A stretch of 64,000 nucleotides of DNA from Geothrix rubra (GTDB lineage Bacteria; Acidobacteriota; Holophagae; Holophagales; Holophagaceae), in assembly GCF_030268065.1 (NCBI RefSeq), contig NZ_BSDD01000001.1, positions 434,001 through 498,000 of the forward strand, in the 5' to 3' direction. The notes beneath the pieces are model-generated. The model was not told the origin of the DNA. It did not search any database and saw only the letters and a program-made list of their open reading frames with translations. This document shows, piece after piece, positions 47,832 to 56,491 of the stretch. Position numbers and translations under genes: made by a program. Position 1 is the first letter of the stretch, and every line of letters starts with the position of its first letter.

Positions 47832-48893
47832 ATGGCCCAGCCCTTCCGTTTCCGCGTGAACCAGCACGGCCCGGCGGGTTCGCCCGTCCGCGAGACCTTC
47901 GAGCCTGCGGCGCCGAAGCCGGGCTGGGTGCGCCTCGAACTCAGGGCCATGGCCCTGAACCACCTGGATCTCTGGACCACGGTGGGCCTTCCGGGCTATC
48001 CGCTCCCGCTGCCCGTCACGCCCGGCTGCGATGGGGCCGGGGTCCTGGATGCCGTGGGTGAAGGCACGGCCCTGCCGCCCGGGGTGGAGGCTGGCGGCAG
48101 CGTGATGATCGCGCCCGGCCTCAGCTGCGGCCTCTGCCCGGCCTGCCTCCGGGGCGACGACATGCTCTGTCCGACCTACGGGGTGCTGGGCCATGTGGCC
48201 GACGGCACCGCAGCCACCCACGTGCTGGTGCCCGCGGCGAACCTGTTGCCCATCCCCGGCAACTGGAGCTTCGAGCAGGCCGCGGCCTTCCCGCTGGTGT
48301 TCCTCACCGCCTGGGAGATGCTCGTCCACAAGGCCAGGCTGTGCCCCGGCGAGACGGTGCTGGTCTGGGGCGGCGGCAGCGGGGTGGGGAGCGCCGCCAT
48401 CCAGCTGGTGAAGGCCCTGGGGGGCTCGGCCATCGCCGTGGTGGGCAACGACGAGAAGGCCATGAAGTGCTGGGACCTGGGCGCCGAGCATGTGATCGTC
48501 CGCGGGGACCTCAAGGCCCTGCCCGGGAAGGTCCGGGACCTGACGGGCAAGCGCGGGGTGGATGTGGTGTTCGAGCACACCGGGGCCCTCACCTGGGGTG
48601 CCAGCCTGGCCGCCTGCGCCCGGGGCGGGCGCATCGTCACCTGCGGGGCCACCACGGGCCGGGAGACCACCTTCGACCTGCGGGCCCTCTTCGCCAAGCA
48701 GCTCCAGGTGCTCGGCTCCTACATGGGGCGCCGCGAGCACCTCTGGACCCTCCTCTCGCTGGTCCAGAAGAACCCCACGAACCCCCCCTTCCGGCCTGTC
48801 ATCGACCGCGTCTTCGACCTGGGCGACTATCCCGAGGCCCAGCGCCATCTGGAGCGGGGACAGGGGTTCGGCAAGGTGGTGTGCCGGGTCTGA
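47832..48893 (+). CDS. Zinc-type medium-chain alcohol dehydrogenase/quinone reductase-like protein
   Basis: A 353-residue MDR. The N-terminal part has NHLDLWTTVGLPGYPLPLPVTPGCDGAGVV-type blocks, the structural-zinc cysteines CGLCPACLRGDDMLC, and the Rossmann motif VWGGGSGVGSAAIQLVKALG. The expected catalytic-zinc Cys-His pair is not well conserved (NHLDLW replaces C-x-H), so it may act as a quinone reductase or crotonyl-type reductase rather than an alcohol dehydrogenase. It starts 13 bases after gpsA with AGGAGG upstream. The substrate is unknown. Confidence 0.85.
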   Translation: MAQPFRFRVNQHGPAGSPVRETFEPAAPKPGWVRLELRAMALNHLDLWTTVGLPGYPLPLPVTPGCDGAGVLDAVGEGTALPPGVEAGGSVMIAPGLSCGLCPACLRGDDMLCPTYGVLGHVADGTAATHVLVPAANLLPIPGNWSFEQAAAFPLVFLTAWEMLVHKARLCPGETVLVWGGGSGVGSAAIQLVKALGGSAIAVVGNDEKAMKCWDLGAEHVIVRGDLKALPGKVRDLTGKRGVDVVFEHTGALTWGASLAACARGGRIVTCGATTGRETTFDLRALFAKQLQVLGSYMGRREHLWTLLSLVQKNPTNPPFRPVIDRVFDLGDYPEAQRHLERGQGFGKVVCRV

Positions 48894-48954
48894 GCGTGGG
48901 GTGCCGGCCCAGAGCTGGTAGACTCGATCATTTGCGTTTGCCATCGGAGCTCCC

Positions 48955-50007
48955 GTGAAAGTCCTCATCCTCGGCGTCAACGGTTTCATCGGTTCCCACC
49001 TGGTGGGTCGCATCCTCCGGGATACGGACTGGGAGGTCTTCGGCCTGGACCTGGGGACGAACAAGGTCGAGGAGCACCTTGGGAATCCCCGGTTCCACTT
49101 CGTCGAGGGCGACGTCACGATCTCCAAGGAGTGGATCGAGTACCACATCAAGAAGTGCGACGTGGTGCTGCCCCTGGTGGCCATCGCCACGCCCAAGGTC
49201 TACGTGACCGATCCCCTGCGCGTCTTCGAACTGGACTTCGAGGAGAACCTCCGGGTGGTCCGCCAATGCGTGAAGTACAAGAAGCGCGTCGTCTTCCCCA
49301 GCACCTCCGAGGTCTACGGCATGTGCCCGGACGCGGAGTTCGACGAGCACGAGTCGCCCCTGGTGACCGGCCCCATCCCCATGAACCGCTGGATCTACAG
49401 CACCAGCAAGCAGCTGCTGGACCGCGTGATCTGGGCCTACGGCTTCCAGCACGGGCTCAAGTTCACGCTCTTCCGCCCCTTCAACTGGATGGGACCCAAG
49501 CTCGACAGCCTGAACACCGCGAAGGAGGGCAGCTCCCGCCTCGTGACCCAGTTCAGCTGGAACCTCTTCAACGGCGAGCCCCTGAACCTGGTGGACGGCG
49601 GCACGGCGCGCCGCTGCTTCATCGACGTGGAGGACGCCATGGACGGGCTCATGGCCGTCCTGCGCAACGAGGGCGGCCAGGCCGACGGCCAGATCTTCAA
49701 CATCGGGAATCCCGCCAACGACTACAGCGTCCGCGAGATCGCCGAGATGATGATCGCCATCTGGAAGGACCACCCCTTCCGCAAGGAACGCGGCATCCCC
49801 GAGGGCCGCATGGTCGAGACCGGCAGCGGCGAGTTCTACGGGAAGGGCTACCAGGACGTGGCCCGGCGCACCCCCAGCATCAAGCGCATGCAGCAGACCT
49901 TCGGGTTCGCGCCCAAGGTGTCCATGCAGGACTCGCTCCGGAAGGCCATCGACTTCTTCGTCGAGGAACACAAGGCGCTCGAGAAGGTCGTCGAGACCGA
50001 GAACTAG
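48955..50007 (+). CDS. ArnA C-terminal-like UDP-glucuronate 4-dehydrogenase/decarboxylase
   Basis: A 350-residue extended SDR. The cofactor motif GVNGFIGSHL is at residue 7. The ArnA signature STSEVYGMCPDAEFDEHESP contains the catalytic Ser and Glu, and RWIYSTSKQLLDRVIWAYG has the Tyr and Lys. FRPFNWMGPKLDSL, GSSRLVTQ, DGGTARRCFIDV and NIGNPANDYSVREIAEM match the ArnA dehydrogenase closely, predicting oxidation and decarboxylation of UDP-glucuronate to a UDP-4-keto-pentose. The formyltransferase half of ArnA is absent. GTG start at 48955 with GGAGCTCC upstream. It lies close before two ArnT-like genes, which suggests an envelope-sugar path. Confidence 0.92.
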   Translation: MKVLILGVNGFIGSHLVGRILRDTDWEVFGLDLGTNKVEEHLGNPRFHFVEGDVTISKEWIEYHIKKCDVVLPLVAIATPKVYVTDPLRVFELDFEENLRVVRQCVKYKKRVVFPSTSEVYGMCPDAEFDEHESPLVTGPIPMNRWIYSTSKQLLDRVIWAYGFQHGLKFTLFRPFNWMGPKLDSLNTAKEGSSRLVTQFSWNLFNGEPLNLVDGGTARRCFIDVEDAMDGLMAVLRNEGGQADGQIFNIGNPANDYSVREIAEMMIAIWKDHPFRKERGIPEGRMVETGSGEFYGKGYQDVARRTPSIKRMQQTFGFAPKVSMQDSLRKAIDFFVEEHKALEKVVETEN

Positions 50008-50100
50008 GCCAGCGCAGACCTGGGTGATCCATGGCTCCGTACCCCGGGGAGGGGTGCGGGGCCATGTGGGCTTGGGAAGGATCGGGACAGGAGGGAAGCC

Positions 50101-50796
50101 ATGCGGATGAAGGTGGTGATCGGCCTGGTGGGTGACTACGAGCCATCTGTACCAGCGCATCAGGCCATTCCGCTCGCGCTGGGACAGGCAGGCAGGGCGA
50201 TGGGCTTCGAGGTCCGGTTCGAATGGGTCCCCACGGACGAAATCCGCTCTGTGTCCCGCTTCTCCGGTCTCGACGGGCTGTGGTGTGTACCGGCCAGCCC
50301 CTACCGCAGCATGGACGGCGCGCTCCTCGCCATCCGCCATGCCCGCGAGGGGGCTGTCCCCTTCCTCGGGACCTGCGGGGGCTTCCAGCATGCGGTCGTC
50401 GAGTACGCGCGGAACGTGCTGGGCTGGGCCGATGCCGACCATGCCGAAACGTCGCCGGACGCCGCGCGTGCCGTCATCGCCCCGCTGGCCTGTGCCCTGG
50501 TCGAAACCATGGGCCCCGTCCGGCTGTTCCCGGGAACCCGCATTGCGGCGGCCTATGGCGCGACGGAGACCAGGGAGGGGTACCGGTGCCGCTATGGGCT
50601 GAATCCCGAGTTCCAGGCCGCCCTCGTGGCCGGCCCGCTGCGGGCCGCCGCAGATGATGCCACCGGGGAGGTGCGCGCCGTGGAACTGGATGGGCACCCC
50701 TTCTTCGTGGCCACCCTGTTCCAGCCCGAACGGGCGGCCTTGATGGGCCGGACACCCCCCCTGGTCGCTGCTTTCGCACGGGCTTGCGCGGGTTAA
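50101..50796 (+). CDS. CTP synthase C-terminal-like glutamine amidotransferase with His replaced by Gln
   Basis: A 231-residue class I amidotransferase-fold protein resembling the C-terminal half of CTP synthase (PyrG). It begins VVIGLVGDYEPSVPAHQAIP. The nucleophile cysteine is kept in FLGTCGGFQHAVVEYARNVLG, given here in part. The end HPFFVATLFQPERAALMGRTPP corresponds to PyrG HPFF-x-x-x-FHPE but has Gln for the catalytic His. The group is known as CTP synthase C-terminal region-related (seleno)protein, where some members have selenocysteine; this one has Cys. No synthetase half is present. It probably does not hydrolyse glutamine in the normal way. GGAGGGAAGCC precedes the ATG; it stands 93 bases after the ArnA-like gene. 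Confidence 0.85.
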   Translation: MRMKVVIGLVGDYEPSVPAHQAIPLALGQAGRAMGFEVRFEWVPTDEIRSVSRFSGLDGLWCVPASPYRSMDGALLAIRHAREGAVPFLGTCGGFQHAVVEYARNVLGWADADHAETSPDAARAVIAPLACALVETMGPVRLFPGTRIAAAYGATETREGYRCRYGLNPEFQAALVAGPLRAAADDATGEVRAVELDGHPFFVATLFQPERAALMGRTPPLVAAFARACAG

Positions 50797-50835
50797 CCGG
50801 GCTCGATCCACCCCGTTCCAGATAGCCTAGAAGGC

Positions 50836-52533
50836 ATGACGCGCCGTGAACGCTGGACCCTGATCCTGATCTGGCTGGGGCTGGGCCTCCTGCCCCTGCT
50901 GGTCCGCCCCCTCTGGGAGCCCGACGAGGCGCGCTACGCCGAGATCCCCCGGGAGATGCTGGCCACGGGGGACTGGCTCACGCCGCGGCTCAACGGGGTG
51001 CTCTACTTCGAGAAACCGCCCTTCCAGTACTGGCTGTCGGCCATCAGCATGAAGCTCTTCGGCGTGAACGGCGCCGCGGCACGCCTGCCCCTGGCGCTGG
51101 CCTCCGCCCTGGCGATGTGGGCCGCCTGGCGGCTGGCGAAGCGGCTGGGGGCCCGGCGGCCGCTGTGGGCGCCCTTCCTGGCCGTGACCTGCCTCCTGGG
51201 CTTCCTGGTGGGCCAGATCCTCACGCTGGACGCCCTCTTCAGCGCCTTCGTGGTGGCGGCCCTGGTGGCCTCGATGGAGGCCGTGGCCGCGCGGGTGGAC
51301 AGCCGGCCCGCCACCGCCTGGACCCTCGGCGCCTTCGTCCTCCTCTCCGCGGCTTTCCTGACCAAGGGCGTGGCGGCGCTGGCCCTGATCGGTCCCGCCC
51401 TGGTCGCCTCCCTGGGATACGTGAAGGGCCGTCCCGGCCTGAAGAAGGCTGTCCTGGCCACGGCCTTCAACCCCTGGGGCTGGCTGCTGGCGGCGCTCCT
51501 GACGGCCCCCTGGTTCATCCTGGTGGATCGCGCGAACCCCGGCCACGCCTGGTTCTTCTTCATCCATGAGCACGTCGCCCGCTTCGCCACCCACGAGGCC
51601 AAGCGCCAGGGCTCGGACAACTGGTTCCTGGACAAGCTCTACTTCCTGGGGGTCCTCGGCGTCGGCCTGCTGCCCTGGCTCTCCGCCTGTCTGGTCGGCC
51701 TGCGCCGCGGCTGGGACTTCCTGCGCAGCCGCGGGCCCCGGGCGGAAGATGGCGGCTTCTCCCGCTGGGCCGTCGCCCTGGTGCTCCTCTCCATCGCCTG
51801 GCCCCTGTTCTTCTTCAGCATCTCGGGATCGAAGCTGCCGCCCTACATCCTTCCGGTGGTGGTCCCCCTGGCGGCCCTGGCCTGCACCTTCGAGCGGGAG
51901 GGCGAGGAGGGCAGGGCCCTGGCCCGCGTGGGCAGGGAACTGGGCCTCCTCGCCGTGATCTTCCTGGCGGCTGGCCTGGCCTTCTCGAAGGACCTGAGCG
52001 GGGGTCGGGGCTGGATCCTCGCGCTCGCGGCGGCCCTGGCCCTGCTGGCCCTGTGGGCGCACCGCCCGGGCAGCCTGACCGGGCCGGGCTGGAAGGTGCT
52101 CACCGGTCCCCGGTTGATGGCGGGACTCGGGGCCTGTCTCTGGCTGCTGATCCTGGCGGCGCAGGCTTCGGCAGGTCCCGGCAAGTCCGTGGCGGGACTG
52201 GTGCGGAGCGCGCCCGCCGATGCCCAGTGGATCAGCTACGGCAGCTACGCCCAGGGGATCGCCTTCTACGGTCGCACCCGCTGCGTGGTGGTGGCGGGTA
52301 CGGGCGAGCTGGCCTACGGCCGGGACCACCTCGGTGCCGAGGCCGGCCGCTGGTTCGACGAGGATCCGGCGGCGCTCGGCACCGTGGCGGACCGGATGAA
52401 GGCGGGCGATCCGCACCGTCCCGTGCTGGTGCTGGCCCCGCCGCGGACCTGGGACCGGCTCGATCCGGCGGCCCGGGCGGGCTGGGAGGTGGTGCGACGC
52501 AGCCCCGGCGGCGTGGTGGCGCAGCGACGGTAG
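50836..52533 (+). CDS. ArnT-like family 39 membrane glycosyltransferase
   Basis: A 565-residue GT39/ArnT-fold enzyme with 12 or so helices. The acidic WEPDEARYAEIPREML motif near residue 28 (catalytic Asp-Glu in the first loop), LNGVLYFEKPPFQYWLSA, and LTLDALFSAF match ArnT-type polyprenyl-phosphate-sugar transferases. ArnT moves 4-amino-arabinose from undecaprenyl phosphate to lipid A in the periplasm; here the sugar is not known. It is the first of two such genes in the locus, with a small exported peptide gene between them on the other strand. Confidence 0.9.
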   Translation: MTRRERWTLILIWLGLGLLPLLVRPLWEPDEARYAEIPREMLATGDWLTPRLNGVLYFEKPPFQYWLSAISMKLFGVNGAAARLPLALASALAMWAAWRLAKRLGARRPLWAPFLAVTCLLGFLVGQILTLDALFSAFVVAALVASMEAVAARVDSRPATAWTLGAFVLLSAAFLTKGVAALALIGPALVASLGYVKGRPGLKKAVLATAFNPWGWLLAALLTAPWFILVDRANPGHAWFFFIHEHVARFATHEAKRQGSDNWFLDKLYFLGVLGVGLLPWLSACLVGLRRGWDFLRSRGPRAEDGGFSRWAVALVLLSIAWPLFFFSISGSKLPPYILPVVVPLAALACTFEREGEEGRALARVGRELGLLAVIFLAAGLAFSKDLSGGRGWILALAAALALLALWAHRPGSLTGPGWKVLTGPRLMAGLGACLWLLILAAQASAGPGKSVAGLVRSAPADAQWISYGSYAQGIAFYGRTRCVVVAGTGELAYGRDHLGAEAGRWFDEDPAALGTVADRMKAGDPHRPVLVLAPPRTWDRLDPAARAGWEVVRRSPGGVVAQRR

Positions 52534-52556
52534 CGTTCGGGCTCCCCGGTTGGCCT

Positions 52557-52799
52557 CTACCCCTTGAAGGCCTTTTTAATCCCGTGGCCGGCTTCCTTGG
52601 CGCCCTTGGCGACGCCCTTGCCGGCCGTCTTCGCGCCGCGACCCACGGCCTTGCCGCCTTCCTTGGCCACGTGGCCGATGGCCTTGCCGCCCTCCTTCAC
52701 GCCATGGGCGATCTCGCGACCTGCCTGCTTGAGGTCCTCCTTCACCCGGGAGGTGCCGGGCGTCGCGAGGAGGGCGAGGCTGAGCAGGGTGGGCAGCAT
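52557..52799 (-). CDS. Exported Lys/Gly/Ala-rich repetitive peptide
   Basis: An 80-residue protein. A short signal (MLPTLLSLALLATPG) is followed by a cationic amphipathic repeat of about 11 residues: HGVKEGGKAIGH, HVAKEGGKAVGR, GAKTAGKGVAK, GAKEAGHGIKKAFKG. Such (K-E-G-G-K-A-x-G)-type repeats are seen in LEA-like and some antimicrobial or membrane-associated peptides. The real family is not recognised. It is convergent with the first ArnT-like gene and divergent from the second, 53 bases away, so it may be regulated with envelope modification. The repeat also makes the other strand look open, but codon bias and the signal support this one. Confidence 0.7.
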   Translation of the reverse strand: MLPTLLSLALLATPGTSRVKEDLKQAGREIAHGVKEGGKAIGHVAKEGGKAVGRGAKTAGKGVAKGAKEAGHGIKKAFKG

Positions 52800-52852
52800 G
52801 GTTTCATTCTAGGCCCTTTGGGGATTCCCGCCGCCTGGGGGAAGATGGAGGG

Positions 52853-54556
52853 ATGGAAGACTTCCAGGATCAAGCCGTTCCGGGCGGGACCGTGGGCCGA
52901 TGGGTCCGGCGGAACCTGCCCGTGCTCCTGTTCGCCTTGCTGTTGCTGGCGGTGCTGCCCATGCGGGACCTCTGGGCACCGGACGAGCCGGACTTCGCCC
53001 AGTGCGTGAAGGAGATGCGGCACATGGGCAGCTGGCTGCTGCCCTACCTGAACGGCCAGCCCTACAGCGAGAAGCCCATCCTCTACTACTGGGTGATGAA
53101 GGTCTCGGCCATCGTCTTCGACCACCTCACGGGCGGCCTCGGCTTCACCGAGGGTGTGGCGGCCTGGGCGCTGCGGCTGCCCTCGGTGGTGGCCTCCGTG
53201 GCTTTCATGGCGGCCTTCCGGCGCTGGGTCCGGCGCTTCCTCCCCGGGGAGACGGCAGATCTGGCGGTGATGGTGCTGGCCACCACGCCGATCTGGTTCT
53301 GGCAGTCCCAGTTCATCCAGATCGATCTCCTCTTCGCCGCGCTGCTCGCCTGGAGCTGGTTCTGTTGGCTGGCCGGCTACCTGCTGCTGAGGGGCCATGC
53401 GGCCCCCCTCGGCCCGGAGGAGCACCGGCGCTGGTTCCTCAAGGCCTATGTCTGGCTGGCCCTGGCCTTCCTGGCCAAGGGGCCCCTGGCGCCGGTGCTC
53501 TCCCTTCCGCTGGTGGGGGCCTTCCTCCTCTGGCAGCGGGACCTGAAGGCGCTTCCCCGCACGGGGATCGTGGCGGGCCTCGCGATCGCCCTGGCCCTCG
53601 TCGCGCCCTGGTACGTGGCAGCGGGGCTCAAGGGCGGCGCGCACTACGCCTACGAGATGATCGTGTACCAGAACTTCCAGCGGGCCACCCACGCCTGGGA
53701 CCACATCCAGCCCTGGTGGCAGTACGGCCAGTACATGCTCGGCGACTTCTTCCCCTGGGTGCTGCTCCTGCCGGCCCTGGCCCTCCACCTGCGACGCCAC
53801 GGGGCCTTCCGGGATCCCCTCCACCGCTTCCTGGTGCTGGCCTTCGCGGTGCCCTTCCTCTTCCTGAGCGCCGTCCAAAGCAAGCAGGGCAAGTACCTGC
53901 TCATGAGCTACCCCTTCCTGGCCCTGCTGATGGCCGGGCTCTGGCAGGCCGTGGCGGCGGAGGGTGCCTCCGCCCGCGCCCGCCGGCTGGGGGGACTCCT
54001 GGCGGCAGGCCTGGCCCTTCCCGCGGGCGCCCTCCTGGCGGTGGCCCTGGGGGCGGGCGGCGCGAGGCTCCAGGCGCAGGTGGCGCCCTACCTCGGACCG
54101 GTCCGCCTCATGGCCCTGGTGATGGTGACGGGGACCGGCGCGGTGGTGCTCCTGGCCATACGCTCCCAGGGCCGGCGGATGGTGCCGGCGGCGGCCCTGG
54201 GCCTCGGGCTGCTCTTCCTGGTGGGGGGCACCTGGGGCTTCCGCCGCCTGGACCCGGCCAAGAACTACCGCCGCTGGACCGTGGCCGTGCAGCCCCTGAT
54301 CGCGGGCCGCCAGGTGTACTACTGGCAGACCCTCCGCAGCGGCGTCATGGTCTACACGGACCACCTGATGCCGGAGCTGCGGACGGCCGGGGCCCTGGAG
54401 CGGCTGGACCCGGAGGCCCGGCTCGTGGCCCAGCGCGACGAGTGGGAGCAGGACGCCTGGGGCATGTCCCCGGCCCTGCGGGCCCGGTTCGAGGTCCTGC
54501 TGGCCGTCCCCACCGGCGGCGGCGAGATCCTCCTCCTGAAGAAGAAACCCGACTGA
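52853..54556 (+). CDS. Second ArnT-like family 39 membrane glycosyltransferase
   Basis: A 567-residue paralogue of the transferase encoded just upstream. It has LWAPDEPDFAQCVKEMRHMGSWLLPYLNGQPYSEKPILYYWVM, given here in pieces, with the acidic APDEPDFA motif in the first loop, and FIQIDLLFAALLAWSW. The C-terminal segment is periplasmic-type. Compared with the upstream copy, the Asp-Glu loop differs (WAPDEPDFA against WEPDEARYA), suggesting different sugar or acceptor. It is probably co-transcribed with the ArnE/F-like gene 19 bases downstream. Sequence supports family, not the specific reaction. Confidence 0.9.
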   Translation: MEDFQDQAVPGGTVGRWVRRNLPVLLFALLLLAVLPMRDLWAPDEPDFAQCVKEMRHMGSWLLPYLNGQPYSEKPILYYWVMKVSAIVFDHLTGGLGFTEGVAAWALRLPSVVASVAFMAAFRRWVRRFLPGETADLAVMVLATTPIWFWQSQFIQIDLLFAALLAWSWFCWLAGYLLLRGHAAPLGPEEHRRWFLKAYVWLALAFLAKGPLAPVLSLPLVGAFLLWQRDLKALPRTGIVAGLAIALALVAPWYVAAGLKGGAHYAYEMIVYQNFQRATHAWDHIQPWWQYGQYMLGDFFPWVLLLPALALHLRRHGAFRDPLHRFLVLAFAVPFLFLSAVQSKQGKYLLMSYPFLALLMAGLWQAVAAEGASARARRLGGLLAAGLALPAGALLAVALGAGGARLQAQVAPYLGPVRLMALVMVTGTGAVVLLAIRSQGRRMVPAAALGLGLLFLVGGTWGFRRLDPAKNYRRWTVAVQPLIAGRQVYYWQTLRSGVMVYTDHLMPELRTAGALERLDPEARLVAQRDEWEQDAWGMSPALRARFEVLLAVPTGGGEILLLKKKPD

Positions 54557-54575
54557 TGTGCGCTCCGGAGACGAC

Positions 54576-54953
54576 ATGAGCCCGAATGTGAAAGCCATCC
54601 CCCTCATCGTCGTGGGCGTCCTGCTCAACGCCCTGGCGCAGATCTGCCTCAAGAAGGGCCTCCAGGCCGCCGGGGGCATGCAGCTGGCCGCGGGCCCCCT
54701 GTTCCGCCTGATGCTGGAGCCATGGGTGATCGCCGGCCTGGCCTGCTATGCCGTGAGCGTGGTGGTCTGGCTGGGCGCCCTCAGCCTCGTGCAGGTGAAC
54801 TACGCCTATCCCTTCCTGGCCCTCGGGTTCATCGCGAACGCCCTCATGGCCCGGGCCTTCCTCGGCGAGGCCATGACGCCCATGCGCTGGGTCGCCCTCG
54901 CCGTCATCGTGGTGGGCGTCAGCCTCCAGGCCCTGAGCGGACGGGGGCACTGA
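54576..54953 (+). CDS. ArnE/ArnF-like small multidrug-resistance-fold membrane protein
   Basis: A 125-residue four-helix membrane protein of the SMR/EamA type. LNALAQICLKKGLQAAGG at the start and YAVSVVVWLGALSLVQVNYAYPFLALGF followed by GEAMTPMRWVALAVIVVGV are like ArnE and ArnF, which move the lipid-linked sugar across the inner membrane. It follows the second ArnT-like gene with CGGAGA eight bases before the ATG, which supports a flippase role. A partner subunit is not in the immediate neighbourhood; it may form a homodimer. Confidence 0.85.
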   Translation: MSPNVKAIPLIVVGVLLNALAQICLKKGLQAAGGMQLAAGPLFRLMLEPWVIAGLACYAVSVVVWLGALSLVQVNYAYPFLALGFIANALMARAFLGEAMTPMRWVALAVIVVGVSLQALSGRGH

Positions 54954-55057
54954 ACCGGCATCACCCCTCCGGAGATCCCGCGGGGCTTGGTATCCTGGAC
55001 CTTCCGTCCGGCCCTGATCCGCGGGAGCCGAGGGGGTCCGTTTCCGGGAGGCCGAGC

Positions 55058-56491
55058 GTGTGTGGCATTGCAGGTGTGTTTGAATCCGAGGGCGCCTCGG
55101 GGCTCGTGGCCTCCATCCTCTTCGCCATCCAGCACCGGGGGCAGGAGAGCTGCGGGGCCGCCGCGCGCGATGCCGCGGGCCGCATCGTGGCCCACAAGGG
55201 CATGGGGCTCGTGAAGCAGGTGCTGGACGAGGAGGTCCAGGCCAGGCTTTCAGGCACGACGGCCATCGGCCACGTCCGCTATCCCACCGCGGGCTGCAGC
55301 GACGAGGTGAACGCCCAGCCCCACGCCATCGAGCTGGCCGAGGGGCCGGTCATGGCCATCGCCTCCAACGGCGATCTCATCAACTACGGCGAGCTCCGGG
55401 CCCGCCTGGAGCGGGAGGGCGTCGTCTTCAAGAGCGACAACGACGCCGAGCTGATCGGCCGGCTCATCGCCCTCTACCACGTGCGGGACGGATTGACGAT
55501 CGAGCAGGCCATCGCGCGCGTGCAGGGGGAGCTGAAGGGCGCCTTCTCCACCGTGCTCATGTACAAGGACCGCCTCTATGCCTTCCGGGATCCCCACGGC
55601 TTCCGGCCCTTCGTGATGGGCCATCTGGGGCCCGAAGGCGATGGCGAGCCCGCCAGCGAGGGGACCGTCTTCGCCTCGGAGTGCTGCGGCTTCGGCATCA
55701 TCGGCGCGCGCCGCCTGCGGGAAGTGAAACCCGGCGAGATCCTCCGTCTGGAGAAGGGGAGGCCGGTGGTGTCCGTGTCGCATGCGCCGCTGCAGCCCCG
55801 GCACTGCGTGTTCGAGCTCATCTACTTCTCCCGTCCCGACAGCACGATCTTCGGGGAATCGGTCTACCAGACCCGGGAGCGCATCGGCGCCTGCATGGCC
55901 GCCAAGGACGGGACCCTGCCCAACGGCGACGACCTGGTGGTGCTGCCCGTGCCGGATTCCTCCAACTTCATCGCCCTGGGCTATGCCCGGGCCAAGAAGG
56001 CCGAGTTCGGCATGGGGCTCCTGCGCAACCACTACGTCGGCCGGACCTTCATCAAGCCCACCCAGGCCAGCCGCGACGAGGGCGTGAAGCAGAAGTTCAA
56101 CCCGCTGCCGGATTTCTTCCCGGGCCGGCGGGTGGTGCTCATCGACGATTCCATCGTGCGGGGCACCAGCCTCCGCAAGCTGGTGCGGATGGTGCGCGCC
56201 GCCGGGGCCAGGGAGATCCACGTGCGCATCGGTTCGCCCAAGGTGATCGGCCGCTGTTTCTACGGCATCGACACCCCCACCCGGGAGGAACTCATCGCCA
56301 ATCGCATGTCGGAGACGGAGATCTGCGACTACCTGGGCGCGGACAGCCTCCGGTGGCTGGAGGTCGACGACTTCGAGGGCCTGCTCCCGGGCCGCCGCCA
56401 GGACTTCTGCACCGCCTGCTTCGACATGGACTATATCTATCCACCGGAAGGGTTCGCCGCCAAGACGAATGCCCCGGTGGCGAGGACCTAG
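55058..56491 (+). CDS. purF: Amidophosphoribosyltransferase
   Basis: A 477-residue enzyme making 5-phosphoribosylamine, the first step of purine synthesis. It starts directly with M-C-G-I-A-G, placing the nucleophile at Cys2 without a propeptide. The glutaminase domain has IQHRGQESCG, IGHVRYPTAG and SNGDLINYGELR. The phosphoribosyl domain has VVLIDDSIVRGTSLRKLVRM in pieces. The Cys in PRHCVFELIYFSRPDS, the one in GRCFYGIDTPT and two in FCTACFDM agree with ligands of the iron-sulfur type found in Bacillus PurF. GGGAGG precedes the GTG start. The last bases overlap the stop of the opposite TonB gene in the tetranucleotide CTAG. Confidence 0.96.
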   Translation: MCGIAGVFESEGASGLVASILFAIQHRGQESCGAAARDAAGRIVAHKGMGLVKQVLDEEVQARLSGTTAIGHVRYPTAGCSDEVNAQPHAIELAEGPVMAIASNGDLINYGELRARLEREGVVFKSDNDAELIGRLIALYHVRDGLTIEQAIARVQGELKGAFSTVLMYKDRLYAFRDPHGFRPFVMGHLGPEGDGEPASEGTVFASECCGFGIIGARRLREVKPGEILRLEKGRPVVSVSHAPLQPRHCVFELIYFSRPDSTIFGESVYQTRERIGACMAAKDGTLPNGDDLVVLPVPDSSNFIALGYARAKKAEFGMGLLRNHYVGRTFIKPTQASRDEGVKQKFNPLPDFFPGRRVVLIDDSIVRGTSLRKLVRMVRAAGAREIHVRIGSPKVIGRCFYGIDTPTREELIANRMSETEICDYLGADSLRWLEVDDFEGLLPGRRQDFCTACFDMDYIYPPEGFAAKTNAPVART

